Notes: a model not told the origin generated them from the letters alone. 64,000 nt of DNA from Spodoptera frugiperda (GCF_023101765.2 NC_064236.1:17820993-17884992); one strand, 5' to 3'. Counted from the stretch's first letter, positions 1 through 10,506 are shown. Numbers and translations are program-made.

Positions 1-832
1 AAATGTTTCTCTATTTTCGTCTTTCATTTTCTAGATTTGTCCGGTATTTTTAAACGGTTTTATTTAGCTCACCCCGTTTGTTTTATTCTTTCTTGGGTCA
101 AATTTAGTAATTCAAATTTCACCCTCTTCCTGTCAACCGATTAATCTGAAATTTTGTGTACACTTTGGATTTTGGTGACAATACAATTATGTTTATTCAT
201 TATCATTATAAATTCAAGATGGCCGCCGCTACAAAATGGCGGATAATTTAGGTTTTATGAATCCCATCAATATGGGTATCAAATGAAAGGGCTCAACAAG
301 CAGAATACAATATACTATAAAAAAAAAATCTAAGATGGCGGCCGCTACAAAATGGCGGATAACGTAGGTTTTATCAATCCCATCAATATGGGTATCAAAT
401 GAAAGGTCTCAACAAATAAAATACAATTTACTATGCAAAATTGAAATCTAAGATGGCCGCCGCTACAAAATGGTGGATAATTTAGGTTTTATGAATCCCA
501 TCAATATGGGTATCAAATGAAAGGGCTCAACAAGCAGAATACAATATACTATAAAAAAAATTAAATCTAAGATGGCGGCCTCTACAAAATGGCGGATAAC
601 GTAGGTTTTATCAATCCCATCAATATGGGTATTAAATGAAAGGTCTCAACAAGTTGAATACAATTTACTATGCAAAATTGAAATCTAAGATGGCCGCCGC
701 TACCAAATGGCTGATAACAATTTTTTATCAATCCCAACAATATGGGTATCAAATAAAAGGGCTTGACAAGAAGAATACAGTGCACTATACAAGCTCAATA
801 TTTAAGATGGGCGCAGCCACTAAATGGCGTAT
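1..832 (+). repeat. Non-coding element with about 117-bp tandem repeats
   Basis: Six units begin with AAGATGG at 216, 332, 450, 569, 687 and 804, a period of 116-119 bp. Each unit carries two ATGGC cores, a 'cccatcaatatgggtat' palindrome and an A-rich end. The lead-in at about 45-215 and the first units recur at 60600-61010 in the same orientation, so this is a dispersed element. The sixth unit is cut by the LINE at 833. The small ORFs here are chance reading frames in the repeat. Confidence 0.9.
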
Positions 833-2052
833 GTGCTTTCATGGCCGCGGGAACGCGCCACCAAATAACGGCGGGAGGGGTTCCCATCGGCGTCGAGACT
901 ACGATGAAGTATCTAGGACTCGTCCTCGACAGTCGATGGAACTTCGTGGAACACTTCCGACGTTTGGCTCCTAAGTTGGAACGGACGGGGTCTGCGCTTA
1001 AGCGGCTCCTGCCAAACCTCGAGGGGCCAAATGCCTCCTGCCGGAGGTTGTACGCGGGGATCGTGCGGTCCATGGCCCTCTACGGCGCCGCTGTGTGGGC
1101 GCCGAACCTGATGCGGCGACCAGCTCGGGCGCTGCTCACCTCTCAGAGGGTCATGGCCATCTGAGTGATCCGCGGATATCGCACGATCTCCGGAGAGGCG
1201 GCGAACCTCCTTGCCGGATCACCGCCGTGGGATTTGGAGGCGAAGGTGCTGGCGCGCGTCTTCAGTTTGCGCGCCGACGCGTGTCGCCGGGCGAAACCTG
1301 GGCTCGCTGTCATTGCAGCGGTAAGTCCCCTCTTTGAGGAGTGGCTAGAGAGGCGCCACGGCGTCCTCACCTACCGCCTGACGCAGGTGCTTACTGGACA
1401 TGGGAGTTTCGGTAGGTTCCTGTTCCTTATTGGGCGGGAGGAAACGCCCGGGTGTCATCACAGGACCGCCCGGAGGACACGGTAGAACATACGGTGGCGG
1501 TGTGCCCTGCGTGGGCTGAGCACCGCCAAGTCCTCAGGGATGTGGTCGGCGACGGCGACCTCTCGCGCCCGGCACTGGTTCAGGCCATGGTGCGGAGCGA
1601 GAAGGACTGGGATGCCGTCTCCTCCTTCTGCGAAACAGTTATGCTAGCTAAGGAGGAGGCGGGACGCGTGAGGGAACGAACTTCCTCACGCCCCAGCCGA
1701 CGCGAAAGACACTCCGGGCGTCGGGGATCGCGTGACGATCTCCGGCCGCCGTAAGTGCGGGTCTGCAGACGACGAGCAAGGGTAGCTCGCCGCCCGAACA
1801 GAACCAGACCCGTGCGTGCGGCGCGTCGCGTTCCGCGCGCGCCTCAAAGAGCCATCAGACCACCACAGATGGGGCCCAGTAGGGCTGATGCCTGATCCGG
1901 AGCTGCGGACTACCTAGCGGGTTTACCGGGGCTCCGGGTCGAAAAGCATGAGAAGGAATGGGGTGGTTTTTAGTCAGTAAGAGTCTGACACTCCCTCTCG
2001 CCTTACCCAAGGCGGGAGAAGTCATTGGATGATTTTCCCCCCTCAAAAAAAA
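833..2052 (+). mobile_element. 5'-truncated R1-clade LINE with 18-bp TSD
   Basis: A GC-rich non-LTR retrotransposon 3' part ends in an A-run at 2045-2053. The 18 bases AGCCACTAAATGGCGTAT occur at 815-832 and again at 2053-2070, a perfect target-site duplication placing the insertion in unit 6 of the tandem repeat. The 3'UTR recurs at 33751-34370, 39036-39682, 46605-46757 and 51949-52177. R1-clade assignment rests on the RT C-terminal region and zinc knuckle. Confidence 0.9.
842..1754 (+). pseudogene. R1-clade ORF2 C-terminus (RT thumb and zinc knuckle), broken
   Basis: The frame starting within 'KYLGLVLDSRWNF' covers the end of the reverse transcriptase, then 'VIRGYRTISGEAANLLAG' and the C-terminal region typical of R1/TRAS/SART LINEs, ending in a CCHC-type knuckle region 'DRPEDTVEHTVAVCPAW'. 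It is broken by an in-frame TGA at 1162-1164 and by a frameshift near 1455, so it is not functional. The catalytic RT palm and the endonuclease are absent because the copy is 5'-truncated. Confidence 0.85.
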
Positions 2053-2145
2053 AGCCACTAAATGGCGTATAATAATAAGATTTAAATTTAGAAATTGAAT
2101 CTGTAATTTAGGTACCTACTTATCTGATTAATCCAGCCTGAATCC

Positions 2146-2310
2146 ACCACCCAAGTCAAGATTTTGTATCGTGTTGAGGGCTGTGTGGCGTTAGGGTGGC
2201 TAAAAATGATACGTCGTTAGCGGTACACCACCCAAGTTAAGGTGAAAGGTTAAAACGTGCCGAGAACTGTATGGCATTAGGGTGGATAAAAATGATATGT
2301 CGTTAGCGTT
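2146..2310. repeat. Diverged tandem dimer
   Basis: Two units of about 80-85 bp both begin 'ccacccaagt' and end 'aaaaatgata(c/t)gtcgttagcg'. They are similar but not identical. The surrounding 2071-2334 holds no coding signal. Confidence 0.65.
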
Positions 2311-2334
2311 TTCCCCTCAAGACTCAGGCGCATC

Positions 2335-2592
2335 TTGAGAAGAATGTTGCCTTTAATACTATCACGGGCTTCTACAATTCTAAAATGCAGGGCAGCACTG
2401 TGGATCACGCAGTCGTATACTTAGGTGAGAAACTGTTTGAAGAAGGTCAAGCCTACGTGGCTCTTAGTAGAGTAAGATCTTTGCAGGGACTATGTATAGA
2501 GGAGTTGGACTGCAATAAACTAACGGGCAAGAAACCTTGCGAAATTGAAATGAAGCACTAAATGAATTAAACAGAATGCGAAATAAAAACTA
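2335..2592 (+). pseudogene. Helitron Pif1-type helicase C-terminus, remnant
   Basis: Translation gives 'KMQGSTVDHAVVYLG' and 'YVALSRVRSLQGLCIEELD', the last motifs of the Helitron-encoded SF1B (Pif1/RecD-like) helicase. It matches the minus-strand copy at 63502-64000 almost residue for residue. A frameshift follows 'TGKKPC', so the tail differs from the intact copy. Everything upstream of the last motifs is missing. The inverted-repeat element at 2602 begins directly downstream. Confidence 0.85.
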
Positions 2593-2601
2593 AAAACTAG
2601 A

Positions 2602-2911
2602 AAATAAAAACTGAAAAGTAAAAACAAGTCTAAAAGTGTAGATAGCAATGCTATTACCACAAAATTAAATAATTTCATAATCAATACACAAAAAATAATA
2701 ATCTTATGCGAAACATAATTGAGTGTAACAGTCGGGACCCATTAAATAAACTAGACTAAAATCATTCAATATGGGTCCCGATTGTTACACTCAATTATGT
2801 TTCGCATAAGATTATTATTTTTTGTGTATTGATTATGAAATTATTTAATTTTGTGGTAATAGCATTGCTATCTACACTTTTAGACTTGTTTTTACTTTTC
2901 AGTTTTTATTT
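2602..2911. repeat. Long hairpin: 141-bp arms, 28-bp loop
   Basis: Bases 2602-2742 are nearly the perfect reverse complement of 2771-2911; I see one mismatch (acagtcggg against acaatcggg). The loop contains 'ctagactaaaat', also found in the foldback elements at 10507 and 61378, which suggests kinship. There is no coding capacity. A transcript would form a very stable double-stranded stem. Confidence 0.92.
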
Positions 2912-3340
2912 AAAGTGTTTTTTATGCAGTCGGGTTTTTTAGTTAGTTATAATACGGCTATGTGTTTCTCAAGATTTCACCCGCGACACGAAACGACAGT
3001 TCAGAAACCGCTAGTCAATCGCGTCGCGTAGTACCTATACGAGTATTTAGTTTGGATAATAAAGAACCTAATTGCACATAGTATTTTTTTTCTATATGTC
3101 AGTGATATACCATTTTGGAATCCTCATGATGAGCTCTTTAATTTGATACCCATATTGTAGCAAATAATTTTTTTTTTTTTTTACTTCTATCTAGGGCGCC
3201 TCACGGCCGCCATGTTGGTTTTTGTTTTACGTTACATATCTAAGAACACTTGGGTAATTAAGACGAATCCAACGATGCCCTGATTGTCGAAATCCATCAA
3301 GCCGTTTCGAAGAAATGAGGTAATAAAGAATATTAGGCTG
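2912..3340. other. Non-coding repeat interrupted by the BEL element
   Basis: AT-rich, no ORF. It contains 'gcagtcgggttttttag', a motif common in lepidopteran repeats. The sequence appears to continue at 10455-10506, on the far side of the LTR retrotransposon, and so is the target the BEL element entered. Confidence 0.5.
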
Positions 3341-4279
3341 TGTATATTTGGGTATACAATGGAGCAAATGAAAGCCCTTTTTTAACAATTAAAACTTATA
3401 ATCAAAAAATATATGTTAACAGAGGAGCGGACGTTGACAGAATGAATTGCTAATTTTCTAGCACCGTTAACTCGCTGCGCGGCGCCTGATTATTATAATG
3501 GCAATTTAGGGAACAGAGAGTAGAGTTCCCTAAGAAAAGGAGGATCCTCCGACCAGGCGAGGTGATCAGCCTGGCGGGCGTTCTGCCCGCCTGTTGTTCG
3601 TTGGGATTTTCTATCCCCAATGTAGTGTTTATAGTATTAGGAGATAAATAAAATACTAGACACTAACTTTAAATTGACTATATTGATAAAATAATAAAAT
3701 ATACAGTTTTAGTTATGAGATCAACGAAATTATATAAAATTAATGCGAGAGTAAGTTTTTGGATGCGCGCGCGATCGCTAGCCGAGGCGGACTGACGTCA
3801 CTGACGTGGGCGAGCGAGGGGCGCGAGTGAAGCGCGGGGTGGAGGCGGCGGCCGCGCCGCGTGCCGAACGGCTCCGCGAACTCCCGAAGTGTCCCGAGCA
3901 TGTTGTCAACGCGGGCGCCAGGGCTCCGCTAGCGGCCGGACGGTGTGTAGGTATAGCTAAGGGCGTGTACATACGTGCGCAGGCATAAGGCCGTGTATAG
4001 ATGAAATAAAGTTATAAAGTAGTATGTATGGTAAGAATGTGAATGTAATATATGTAGTATGTAGGTTTGTATGTATATGTATTTGTGTATTTGTATGTAT
4101 GTAAATGTTTATATTTATTTATGTATGTATTTATGTATGTATGAGTGTAAATGATATGTTTATGTTTGTTTATTTATGCGTATAAATGTTTGTTATTATA
4201 ATGTACCTTAGCTATACCCTACAGCAATTATACACATATTTGCGGTTTGCTAAGTTGGAAAGTCGTAGGCGCCGTAACA
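3341..4279 (-). repeat. 3' LTR of the BEL element, split by an insertion
   Basis: The two LTR parts, 3341-3506 (166 bp) and 4230-4279 (50 bp), add to 216 bp, exactly the length of the intact LTR at 10234-10449. GCAATT is duplicated at 3501-3506 and 4224-4229 around the insert. Confidence 0.93.
3507..4223. mobile_element. 717-bp insertion in the BEL LTR, solo-LTR-like
   Basis: It begins TAGGGAACAG, ends TACCCTACA and is flanked by 6-bp GCAATT repeats. It holds a small hairpin (ttagggaac/gttccctaa), a GC-rich block at 3750-3960 and (GTAT)-rich microsatellites at 4020-4190. On the minus strand it starts TGTAGGG, as an LTR could, but the other end is not CA. Its first 120 bp recur at 61139-61255. 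No internal protein gene is present, so solo LTR is my best guess. Confidence 0.6.
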
Positions 4280-4305
4280 TCATCCCGCCCGTTGAAAGAA
4301 TCCTT

Positions 4306-7300
4306 TCAACGATCCTGAAGTTCCTCAGCGTTGGGTAGAGGGCAAAGACGAGTTAGAGACCGCCGCACGCAGCCCTTCATGGTTTGGATATCTGCAACCC
4401 TCGATATTCCGTCTGGACCAGGAATCAGCCGCAGAACTCGACCCAGTCGCCAGCATAATGGCGGCGTGTTGTCTTCAGATATGAGTACCATGTCTCCTAT
4501 ATTTAGCTGTGCAGTATTGCTTTTCCATTTAGTTCTCTGCTGCAGCTCCGATATGTATTCCTTTTGCCATCGTCTCCAAAAGTGCTGTCTTATGGTTTCG
4601 AGATGTTCGTATCGCTTCCTCTGATTGTCATGGCAGTCCGCCAGAGCAGGTGGTGGCAGTGCCGTCAGTGGTCTCCCGATGATGAAGTGCCCTGGAGATA
4701 GGGAGAGGAGGTCATTAGGAGAGGATGACAAGGGACACAAGGGACGACTGTTAAGAATCGCCTCCACTTGTGCAAATAATGTCGAAATCTCTTCGAACGT
4801 TAAATGACTATTGCCCATCACACGACGTAAGTGATGTTTAGCGGATTTAACTCCGGCTTCCCAAATGCCGCCGAAATGAGGAGCGTAAGCTGGTGTGAAT
4901 TTAAATTTGATGCCTTGCTGACTTGCAAAGTCAAAGAGTGGTTCTTTGTTTTGTTGTATAAAGCTCCCTACTTCTTTCGCAGCGGCAACAAAATTACGGC
5001 CATTGTCGCTAAATATTTCCAATGGTCTGCCTCTACGCGCGATAAATCGTCTGAGAGTCATGATAAACGCGTCTTTAGTTAAGTCGCTGACTGCTTCAAG
5101 GTGCACACATTTATAACGCAAACACACGAAAATACATAAATAGCATTTAATTAAGCGACTTCCGCGGCCCTTGCGATTTAGAATGAAAAAGGGGCCAGCG
5201 AAATCTAGACCTGTAGATAAGAATGGAAAGTCCGGGTTAACACGTTGTGACGGCAATTCACCCATTTTTGGGCATAAAAGTTTGCCTCTTAACCTTCTAC
5301 ACCGCACACAGTTATTTACTGTGCGTCTCGCTAAAAGTCTGCCACCTACCGGCCAAACCACTTCCCTTACTGTCGCCAGCAGTAGCTGGGGGCCAGCATG
5401 CATGGCGTTTATGTGTTCTTTTTCAAAGTACAATTTTGTAAGCCTATGCCTAGCGTGCAACAATATAGGATGTTTCTTTTCATACGAGTAGATTGAGGCA
5501 TCTAGGCGCCCACCTACCCGCATTAAATTTTCCACCAGGAAGGGGGAAAGGGACAAAATTTTGCTTTTAGTTGGCAGTGATTTACCTTTTGACAGTATAT
5601 CATATTCTTTACTGAATGACTCTCGTTGAGCTATAATACAAAGTGTATGGAATGAATCACGCAACTCATCCGCTGATAAGATACCTACCCGTTTATTTTC
5701 AGGATGTTTTAAATTATGTATAAATCTTTTAACGAATGCTAATACCCTTTGCAGTTTTGTAAATGATGAGTAGTTATCGAAAATTATTATAGGTTCGTCT
5801 ATTACTATTGTGTGCGCCTTTGTCTCAGGTAAGTTACTTAATTTATTAGCATCTAAAACTGGCCATTCTGATTCATCTTTCATTAGGAAATTTGGACCAG
5901 ACCACCACAAATCCATAGCAGGTAAGTTTTTAGGATTAATACCTCTCGATATTAAATCAGCTGGATTAGCATCAGTGGGTACATATCGCCAAGCAGATGG
6001 GACAGTCATGTCTACGATTTCGCTTGCACGATTAGCTACGAATGTTTTAAGTTTTGTTAAGTCACTATTAATCCAACCTAACACTACACTAGAATCGCAC
6101 CAATGTATTACCCTAGTCGGTTTGTATCGTAATGACTCCAACACAGACTTGCACAGTTTAGCGGCAAGTAGCGCGGCGCATAATTCTAGACGCGGAATCG
6201 TGGTTGGCTTTAACGGAGACACTTTAGATTTAGCACACAACAATTTTACACTACATTGATTATTACTATCGAATGATTTTACATAGATACATGCCCCATA
6301 AGCCGACTGCGAAGCATCACTAAACGAATGCAATTCAACTGCGGTCGATTCGTCAATCAGAACCCATCTAGGAATGGCGAAGTCCGACACACAGTGTAAA
6401 TTTATTGTAAAGTTACACCAGTCATCCCTTATTTCATCTGGAACCGGTTCATCCCAGTCTAGCTTTAGTCGCCAGATGTTCTGTAAGATGATTTTGGGCT
6501 TTATTACAACCGGACTCAAGAGACCTAGGGGATCAAAGATTTTGAATGTATTCGACATAATTGAACGTTTTGTCACGACTGGTACTTTATTATCCGACGA
6601 AACATGCTTTATTGGAAAATATATTGTGTCACTGGATGGTTTCCACCCAAGACCAAGAGTGCTTGATGATTCACTAATCGTTAAACTATCATTTTTGTCT
6701 ATTTCAAGATTGTTAAATAGTGAAGTATTATTACTTTTGTATTTCCTTAGGTTAAAACAATTATTTTTAAGTGCCCTAGCAACGGAACACTGTATATAAT
6801 GCAAATGCTGCTCGTTGTTGGCTCCGGTTATTAGGTCATCCACGTAGAAATCCTTTTGGATAATTTCTTTGATAAGAGGATCACTTTGCTCTTCACCAAC
6901 CTGCCATAGACAGCGAGTGCTGAGAAAACTAGCACTTGCAGTACCGTACGTTACAGTATTTAACGTGAAATCTCTGATGGGCTGTGACTCATCATCCCGC
7001 CATAAAATACGCTGCAAATTGCGATCCCTTTCGTCCAACAAAATCTGCCTATACATCTTCTCTATATCTCCAGTTAGGAGAAATTTGTATTGGCGAGCGC
7101 GTATCAAAATGGCAAAAAGAGAGTCTTGTATATTTGGGCCCGCTAACAAGATGTCATTTAGAGCATACCCAGACGATGAGGGTGCCGAGCCGTCAAACAC
7201 TACACGCAACTTAGTGGATTCACTATCTTGTTTAAGGACAGCGTGATGGCATAAATAATAGAGTGTACCTTGTATATCAGCTGCCGGGGAGAGATGCCCC

Positions 7301-9540
7301 AATTGGGCATACTCATTGATGAAATTTGTGTATTCGCTTTTTAATAAAGGTTTACTTCTAAATCTTTTTTCCAAATAATGTAAACGTTTTCTAGCCAATT
7401 TAGATGTATCTCCTAGACAGTCACTGCTATCTATTAAGGGCAATCTAACTACGAATCTACCCGATTCATTTTTGTATGTATTTTTAATGAAATGACTTTC
7501 ACAAGCCTTGTCTTTCTCGCTCACAATTCTTTTAGCAGGCAACTCTTCTAACTCCCAGAATTTGGTGAGTGCGATTTCAAGATTATTGTCTTTAGGCGTG
7601 CCAACCATAGCATAATTGCAGCTGGTCTGCTTATTAACATTAGGTAAATTAATAGGACCGGATACTATCCAGCCTAATTGAGTGTTTCTCAACTTTGGAT
7701 AGCTGGGACCAAGCGATACTTGTTCATTGCCCAAGATATCCCAAAATAAATCAGCCCCAATTAGAATATCCACAGAAGCTGGTTCATAAAATTTAGGGTC
7801 CGCTAATACAATATTATTAGGCCAATTTAGTTTTGTAATGTTGACAGGGTACTTTGGCAGCTTACCCGTCAGCTCATTTAATACAAGACAGCATAAATTT
7901 GTAATGAATTTGCTATTTAGTGATTTTATTTGTAAGTTACAACTTTCCGTTATACTAGTGGAAATATTATTGCCGATACCTATGACCTTTAGTGAGTCAA
8001 TGGGGTTCGAATTTAGAGCAAGTTTTTCCTTTAATGAATTTGAGATGAATGATGACTGGCTGCCGCAATCTAGCAGTGCACGAGCCTTTTTGCTTTGTTG
8101 TGTTGTTGGATTTATTACTTCAATGACAGCTGTAGAAAGCAATATTTGATTTGAATTTTGTTTACTAAAAGTAACGAATGATTCATTGGAATCATCTATT
8201 GAGGTACAATTATTTGCAGAGGTATTTGGACGATGGAGTAAACTATTATGACGTTTTTTGCATTCACGGCAGGGACCCATACGGCATTCGCTAGCCAGGT
8301 GACCTTGCCTAAGACAATTGTTGCATAACTTGTATTTATTCACCTCACTTAACCTACTGTCGATGCTCATTGCCTTAAATGTAGGGCAATCATATATTTT
8401 GTGATTTTCGTTGCATATCACACAAGAGAATATATTTGATTTATTTGGTTTGATATTAGAACTGGCAAAGGTTTTAGTAACATTGTTTGTTTGCTTATAA
8501 TTATTGTTGGAATTGAAATTAGTGCGAGTATTAGATTGCGTTGCTTTAGATGGCACGTTGTCACTTTTATTTCGACTCAATGATTCTAACACATCCGCGC
8601 GATCGGTAAGGAATTTAAAGAAATTGTCTAAAGTAGGCACATCGGCTTCTAATGTATTACGGAATTCTTCCCATTTAGTTAATGTGTTACTGTCCAATTT
8701 TGAACATAAAATAAAGATGAGTAATATATCCCACTTATCTGTTGGTTGTCCTAAGCTAGACAATGCACGCAAATGTTTTGTAACATGATCTATTAAAAAC
8801 CTAAGCGACCGTTCTGACTCGCGTGGAAACTGCTTTACGCTAAATAATGCATTTAAGTGCTGGTTAATTAACATTCTTTTGTTGTTGTACCGATTGCAGA
8901 CTAATTTCCAGGCTTCGCTATAATTAGCGGAAGACACCTCTAAATTGGAAATTATTCTAGCCGCATCACCTTCTAAATAGGAATTTAAATAATGAAACTT
9001 GTGAATATCTGACAGACGACTATTTTTGTGTATCAGACTCTCAAACGTATCACGGAACTCCAACCATCGGAAATATGCACCGTCAAACTTGGCAATCTTT
9101 ATTTGGGGTAGTTTCAAACCAAATTCTTGATGTTCCATAAAACAAGAATTATCAACAACGGAACCACGCCTTTGTTCACACTCTAATGCATTCGTAAATT
9201 TTTCCATCACTGTTTTGGCGGTGGCAATGTTAATGACAATATCTCGTTCCATAATTTCGCGTTCTTCAATTTCATTATCAATATTGTCGGGATTCAAAAC
9301 CTCAATTTCACCCTGCAAATCATCCACTCGAATCGACAAAGCTTCAAATTTGGCTAACTTAAGTCTTAATTCCGTTAGTTCAATACTACTCAATTCTGTT
9401 TTGCATGCTAAAGTGCCTAGATAATTTTTAAATTTAGTAATCTGCCCCTTTGCGGACGATCGCTTTGTAATTAACTGCCTTAAAACTTTATCAACTGAGT
9501 CACTAGGCATCGTGAAGTTATTTAAATAACGTGCAAACAA
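4306..9540 (-). CDS. BEL/Pao gag-pol polyprotein, 1744 aa, uninterrupted
   Basis: Domains in order, approximate residues: DUF1759 gag-like region (140-300); CCHC zinc knuckles (375-430, 'CNNCLRQGHLASEC'); retropepsin-like DUF1758 protease with 'LLDCGSQSSF' (near 490); Pao-type reverse transcriptase, 'LRVVFDGSA' near 783 and catalytic YVDD near 898; RNase H, 'FSDAS' near 1075; HHCC integrase zinc domain (1360-1415); DDE integrase core with 'GLDFAGPF' (1448), 'SDNG' (1512) and 'GGIWEAGVKS' (1560); DUF5641 C-terminus (1680-1737). The length is usual for complete BEL polyproteins. The family more often starts at the second methionine (about 9510). All motifs I looked for are present, so it is potentially active. 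The stop is 27 bp from the 3' LTR. Confidence 0.95.
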   Translation of the reverse strand: MFARYLNNFTMPSDSVDKVLRQLITKRSSAKGQITKFKNYLGTLACKTELSSIELTELRLKLAKFEALSIRVDDLQGEIEVLNPDNIDNEIEEREIMERDIVINIATAKTVMEKFTNALECEQRRGSVVDNSCFMEHQEFGLKLPQIKIAKFDGAYFRWLEFRDTFESLIHKNSRLSDIHKFHYLNSYLEGDAARIISNLEVSSANYSEAWKLVCNRYNNKRMLINQHLNALFSVKQFPRESERSLRFLIDHVTKHLRALSSLGQPTDKWDILLIFILCSKLDSNTLTKWEEFRNTLEADVPTLDNFFKFLTDRADVLESLSRNKSDNVPSKATQSNTRTNFNSNNNYKQTNNVTKTFASSNIKPNKSNIFSCVICNENHKIYDCPTFKAMSIDSRLSEVNKYKLCNNCLRQGHLASECRMGPCRECKKRHNSLLHRPNTSANNCTSIDDSNESFVTFSKQNSNQILLSTAVIEVINPTTQQSKKARALLDCGSQSSFISNSLKEKLALNSNPIDSLKVIGIGNNISTSITESCNLQIKSLNSKFITNLCCLVLNELTGKLPKYPVNITKLNWPNNIVLADPKFYEPASVDILIGADLFWDILGNEQVSLGPSYPKLRNTQLGWIVSGPINLPNVNKQTSCNYAMVGTPKDNNLEIALTKFWELEELPAKRIVSEKDKACESHFIKNTYKNESGRFVVRLPLIDSSDCLGDTSKLARKRLHYLEKRFRSKPLLKSEYTNFINEYAQLGHLSPAADIQGTLYYLCHHAVLKQDSESTKLRVVFDGSAPSSSGYALNDILLAGPNIQDSLFAILIRARQYKFLLTGDIEKMYRQILLDERDRNLQRILWRDDESQPIRDFTLNTVTYGTASASFLSTRCLWQVGEEQSDPLIKEIIQKDFYVDDLITGANNEQHLHYIQCSVARALKNNCFNLRKYKSNNTSLFNNLEIDKNDSLTISESSSTLGLGWKPSSDTIYFPIKHVSSDNKVPVVTKRSIMSNTFKIFDPLGLLSPVVIKPKIILQNIWRLKLDWDEPVPDEIRDDWCNFTINLHCVSDFAIPRWVLIDESTAVELHSFSDASQSAYGACIYVKSFDSNNQCSVKLLCAKSKVSPLKPTTIPRLELCAALLAAKLCKSVLESLRYKPTRVIHWCDSSVVLGWINSDLTKLKTFVANRASEIVDMTVPSAWRYVPTDANPADLISRGINPKNLPAMDLWWSGPNFLMKDESEWPVLDANKLSNLPETKAHTIVIDEPIIIFDNYSSFTKLQRVLAFVKRFIHNLKHPENKRVGILSADELRDSFHTLCIIAQRESFSKEYDILSKGKSLPTKSKILSLSPFLVENLMRVGGRLDASIYSYEKKHPILLHARHRLTKLYFEKEHINAMHAGPQLLLATVREVVWPVGGRLLARRTVNNCVRCRRLRGKLLCPKMGELPSQRVNPDFPFLSTGLDFAGPFFILNRKGRGSRLIKCYLCIFVCLRYKCVHLEAVSDLTKDAFIMTLRRFIARRGRPLEIFSDNGRNFVAAAKEVGSFIQQNKEPLFDFASQQGIKFKFTPAYAPHFGGIWEAGVKSAKHHLRRVMGNSHLTFEEISTLFAQVEAILNSRPLCPLSSSPNDLLSLSPGHFIIGRPLTALPPPALADCHDNQRKRYEHLETIRQHFWRRWQKEYISELQQRTKWKSNTAQLNIGDMVLISEDNTPPLCWRLGRVLRLIPGPDGISRVADIQTMKGCVRRSLTRLCPLPNAEELQDR

Positions 9541-10233
9541 TAATTAGCACGAACGCAAACTAATAGAATGCAAAAACTACGTAATAAATTAATTGTATAA
9601 AGCTCACGCTCCTCGTTTCGCCGGCGAGCGCCCGTAGATAAGAAACCGGTTCGCAATCAGCTGATAACAATGCAGCGCAGTGATGCACCGTCGCCAAATG
9701 ATTGCTAGTAGCTGATAAACAACCTGGAAAGTTTTATTTAATGGTATTAACAATGGGCTATGACTAAGCTGATTTATATCTGGTGGACAAATTAATTTTT
9801 GAAGTAGGTAGAAGAATAAAACTTTATGATTTTAAATACGTAAAATAACCGGAAAAACACTCAAATGTTTAAAGTAATTGATTAAATTAGCTTACAACCA
9901 CATTATCTGCACAATAGAAAGGCACCTTTTAACAGTTGGATGATTTTGGTTGCTTGGAATGTTGGTATGAAAAGGACAATGTGGCGGTCAAGGAAGGGCA
10001 CTTATCTTTAGCTGATTCCACTGCACAAGGTACTGCTTTTGCTGCACTACTGCTCGCCGTGGTGTGCTGCCTTTATCTCGACGATCCTTGCTACTTGTCT
10101 GTCTTCACACCATAAGCTCGGTTTTCAAATCGCCAACGTACATTTCTTCTCCAACTTTTTCGTGCTGATTTATTTCGCGATTTTCGATATTTTGTTGATT
10201 TTACGCGTTAGTTCCCCTCATGGGCCACCATTA
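9541..10233 (-). other. BEL 5' leader
   Basis: The 693 bp between the 5' LTR and the gag start contain no ORF. The bases next to the LTR read TGGTGGCCCATGAGGGG on the minus strand, a candidate primer-binding site. Confidence 0.6.
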
Positions 10234-10449
10234 TGTATATTTGGATATACAATGGAGCAAAATGAAAGCCCTTTTTTAACAATTAAAACTTATAATAAAA
10301 AATATATGTTAACAGAGGAGCGGCCGCTGACAGAATGAATTGCTAATTTTCTAGCACCGTTAACTCGCTGCGCGGCGCCTGATTATTATAATGGCAATTA
10401 TACACATATTTGCGGTTTGCTAAGTTGGAAAGTCGTAGGCGCCGTAACA
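10234..10449 (-). repeat. 5' LTR of the BEL element, intact, 216 bp
   Basis: It matches the two halves of the other LTR with about five differences, including GGGTAT/GGATAT, one added A, one missing C and two changes near GCGG(A/C)CG. Confidence 0.93.
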
Positions 10450-10506
10450 GGCTCATACATACAAGATACGCGCGAAAAACATAACCCTTCCTTGGCAGTC
10501 GGGTAA

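Larger units (their letters stand above)
3341..10449 (-). mobile_element. BEL/Pao LTR retrotransposon, structurally near-complete
   Basis: Two LTRs flank one long gag-pol frame on the minus strand. The element starts TGTTACGG and ends ATATACA in its own orientation. Flanking GGCTG (3336-3340) and GGCTC (10450-10454) are a probable TSD with one mismatch. The LTRs differ at about five positions in 216 bp, suggesting a fairly young insertion. A TGG-starting stretch just inside the 5' LTR is a plausible primer-binding site, but I cannot name the tRNA. No env-like ORF is present. Confidence 0.93.

Noticed and set aside
3778..3988. GC-rich ORFs on both strands inside the 717-bp insert
   Set aside because: Opposed shadows in a GC-rich block with no recognised protein.
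6374..8788. Plus-strand ORFs of 94-149 codons across the BEL element
   Set aside because: Antisense shadows of the intact minus-strand gag-pol.
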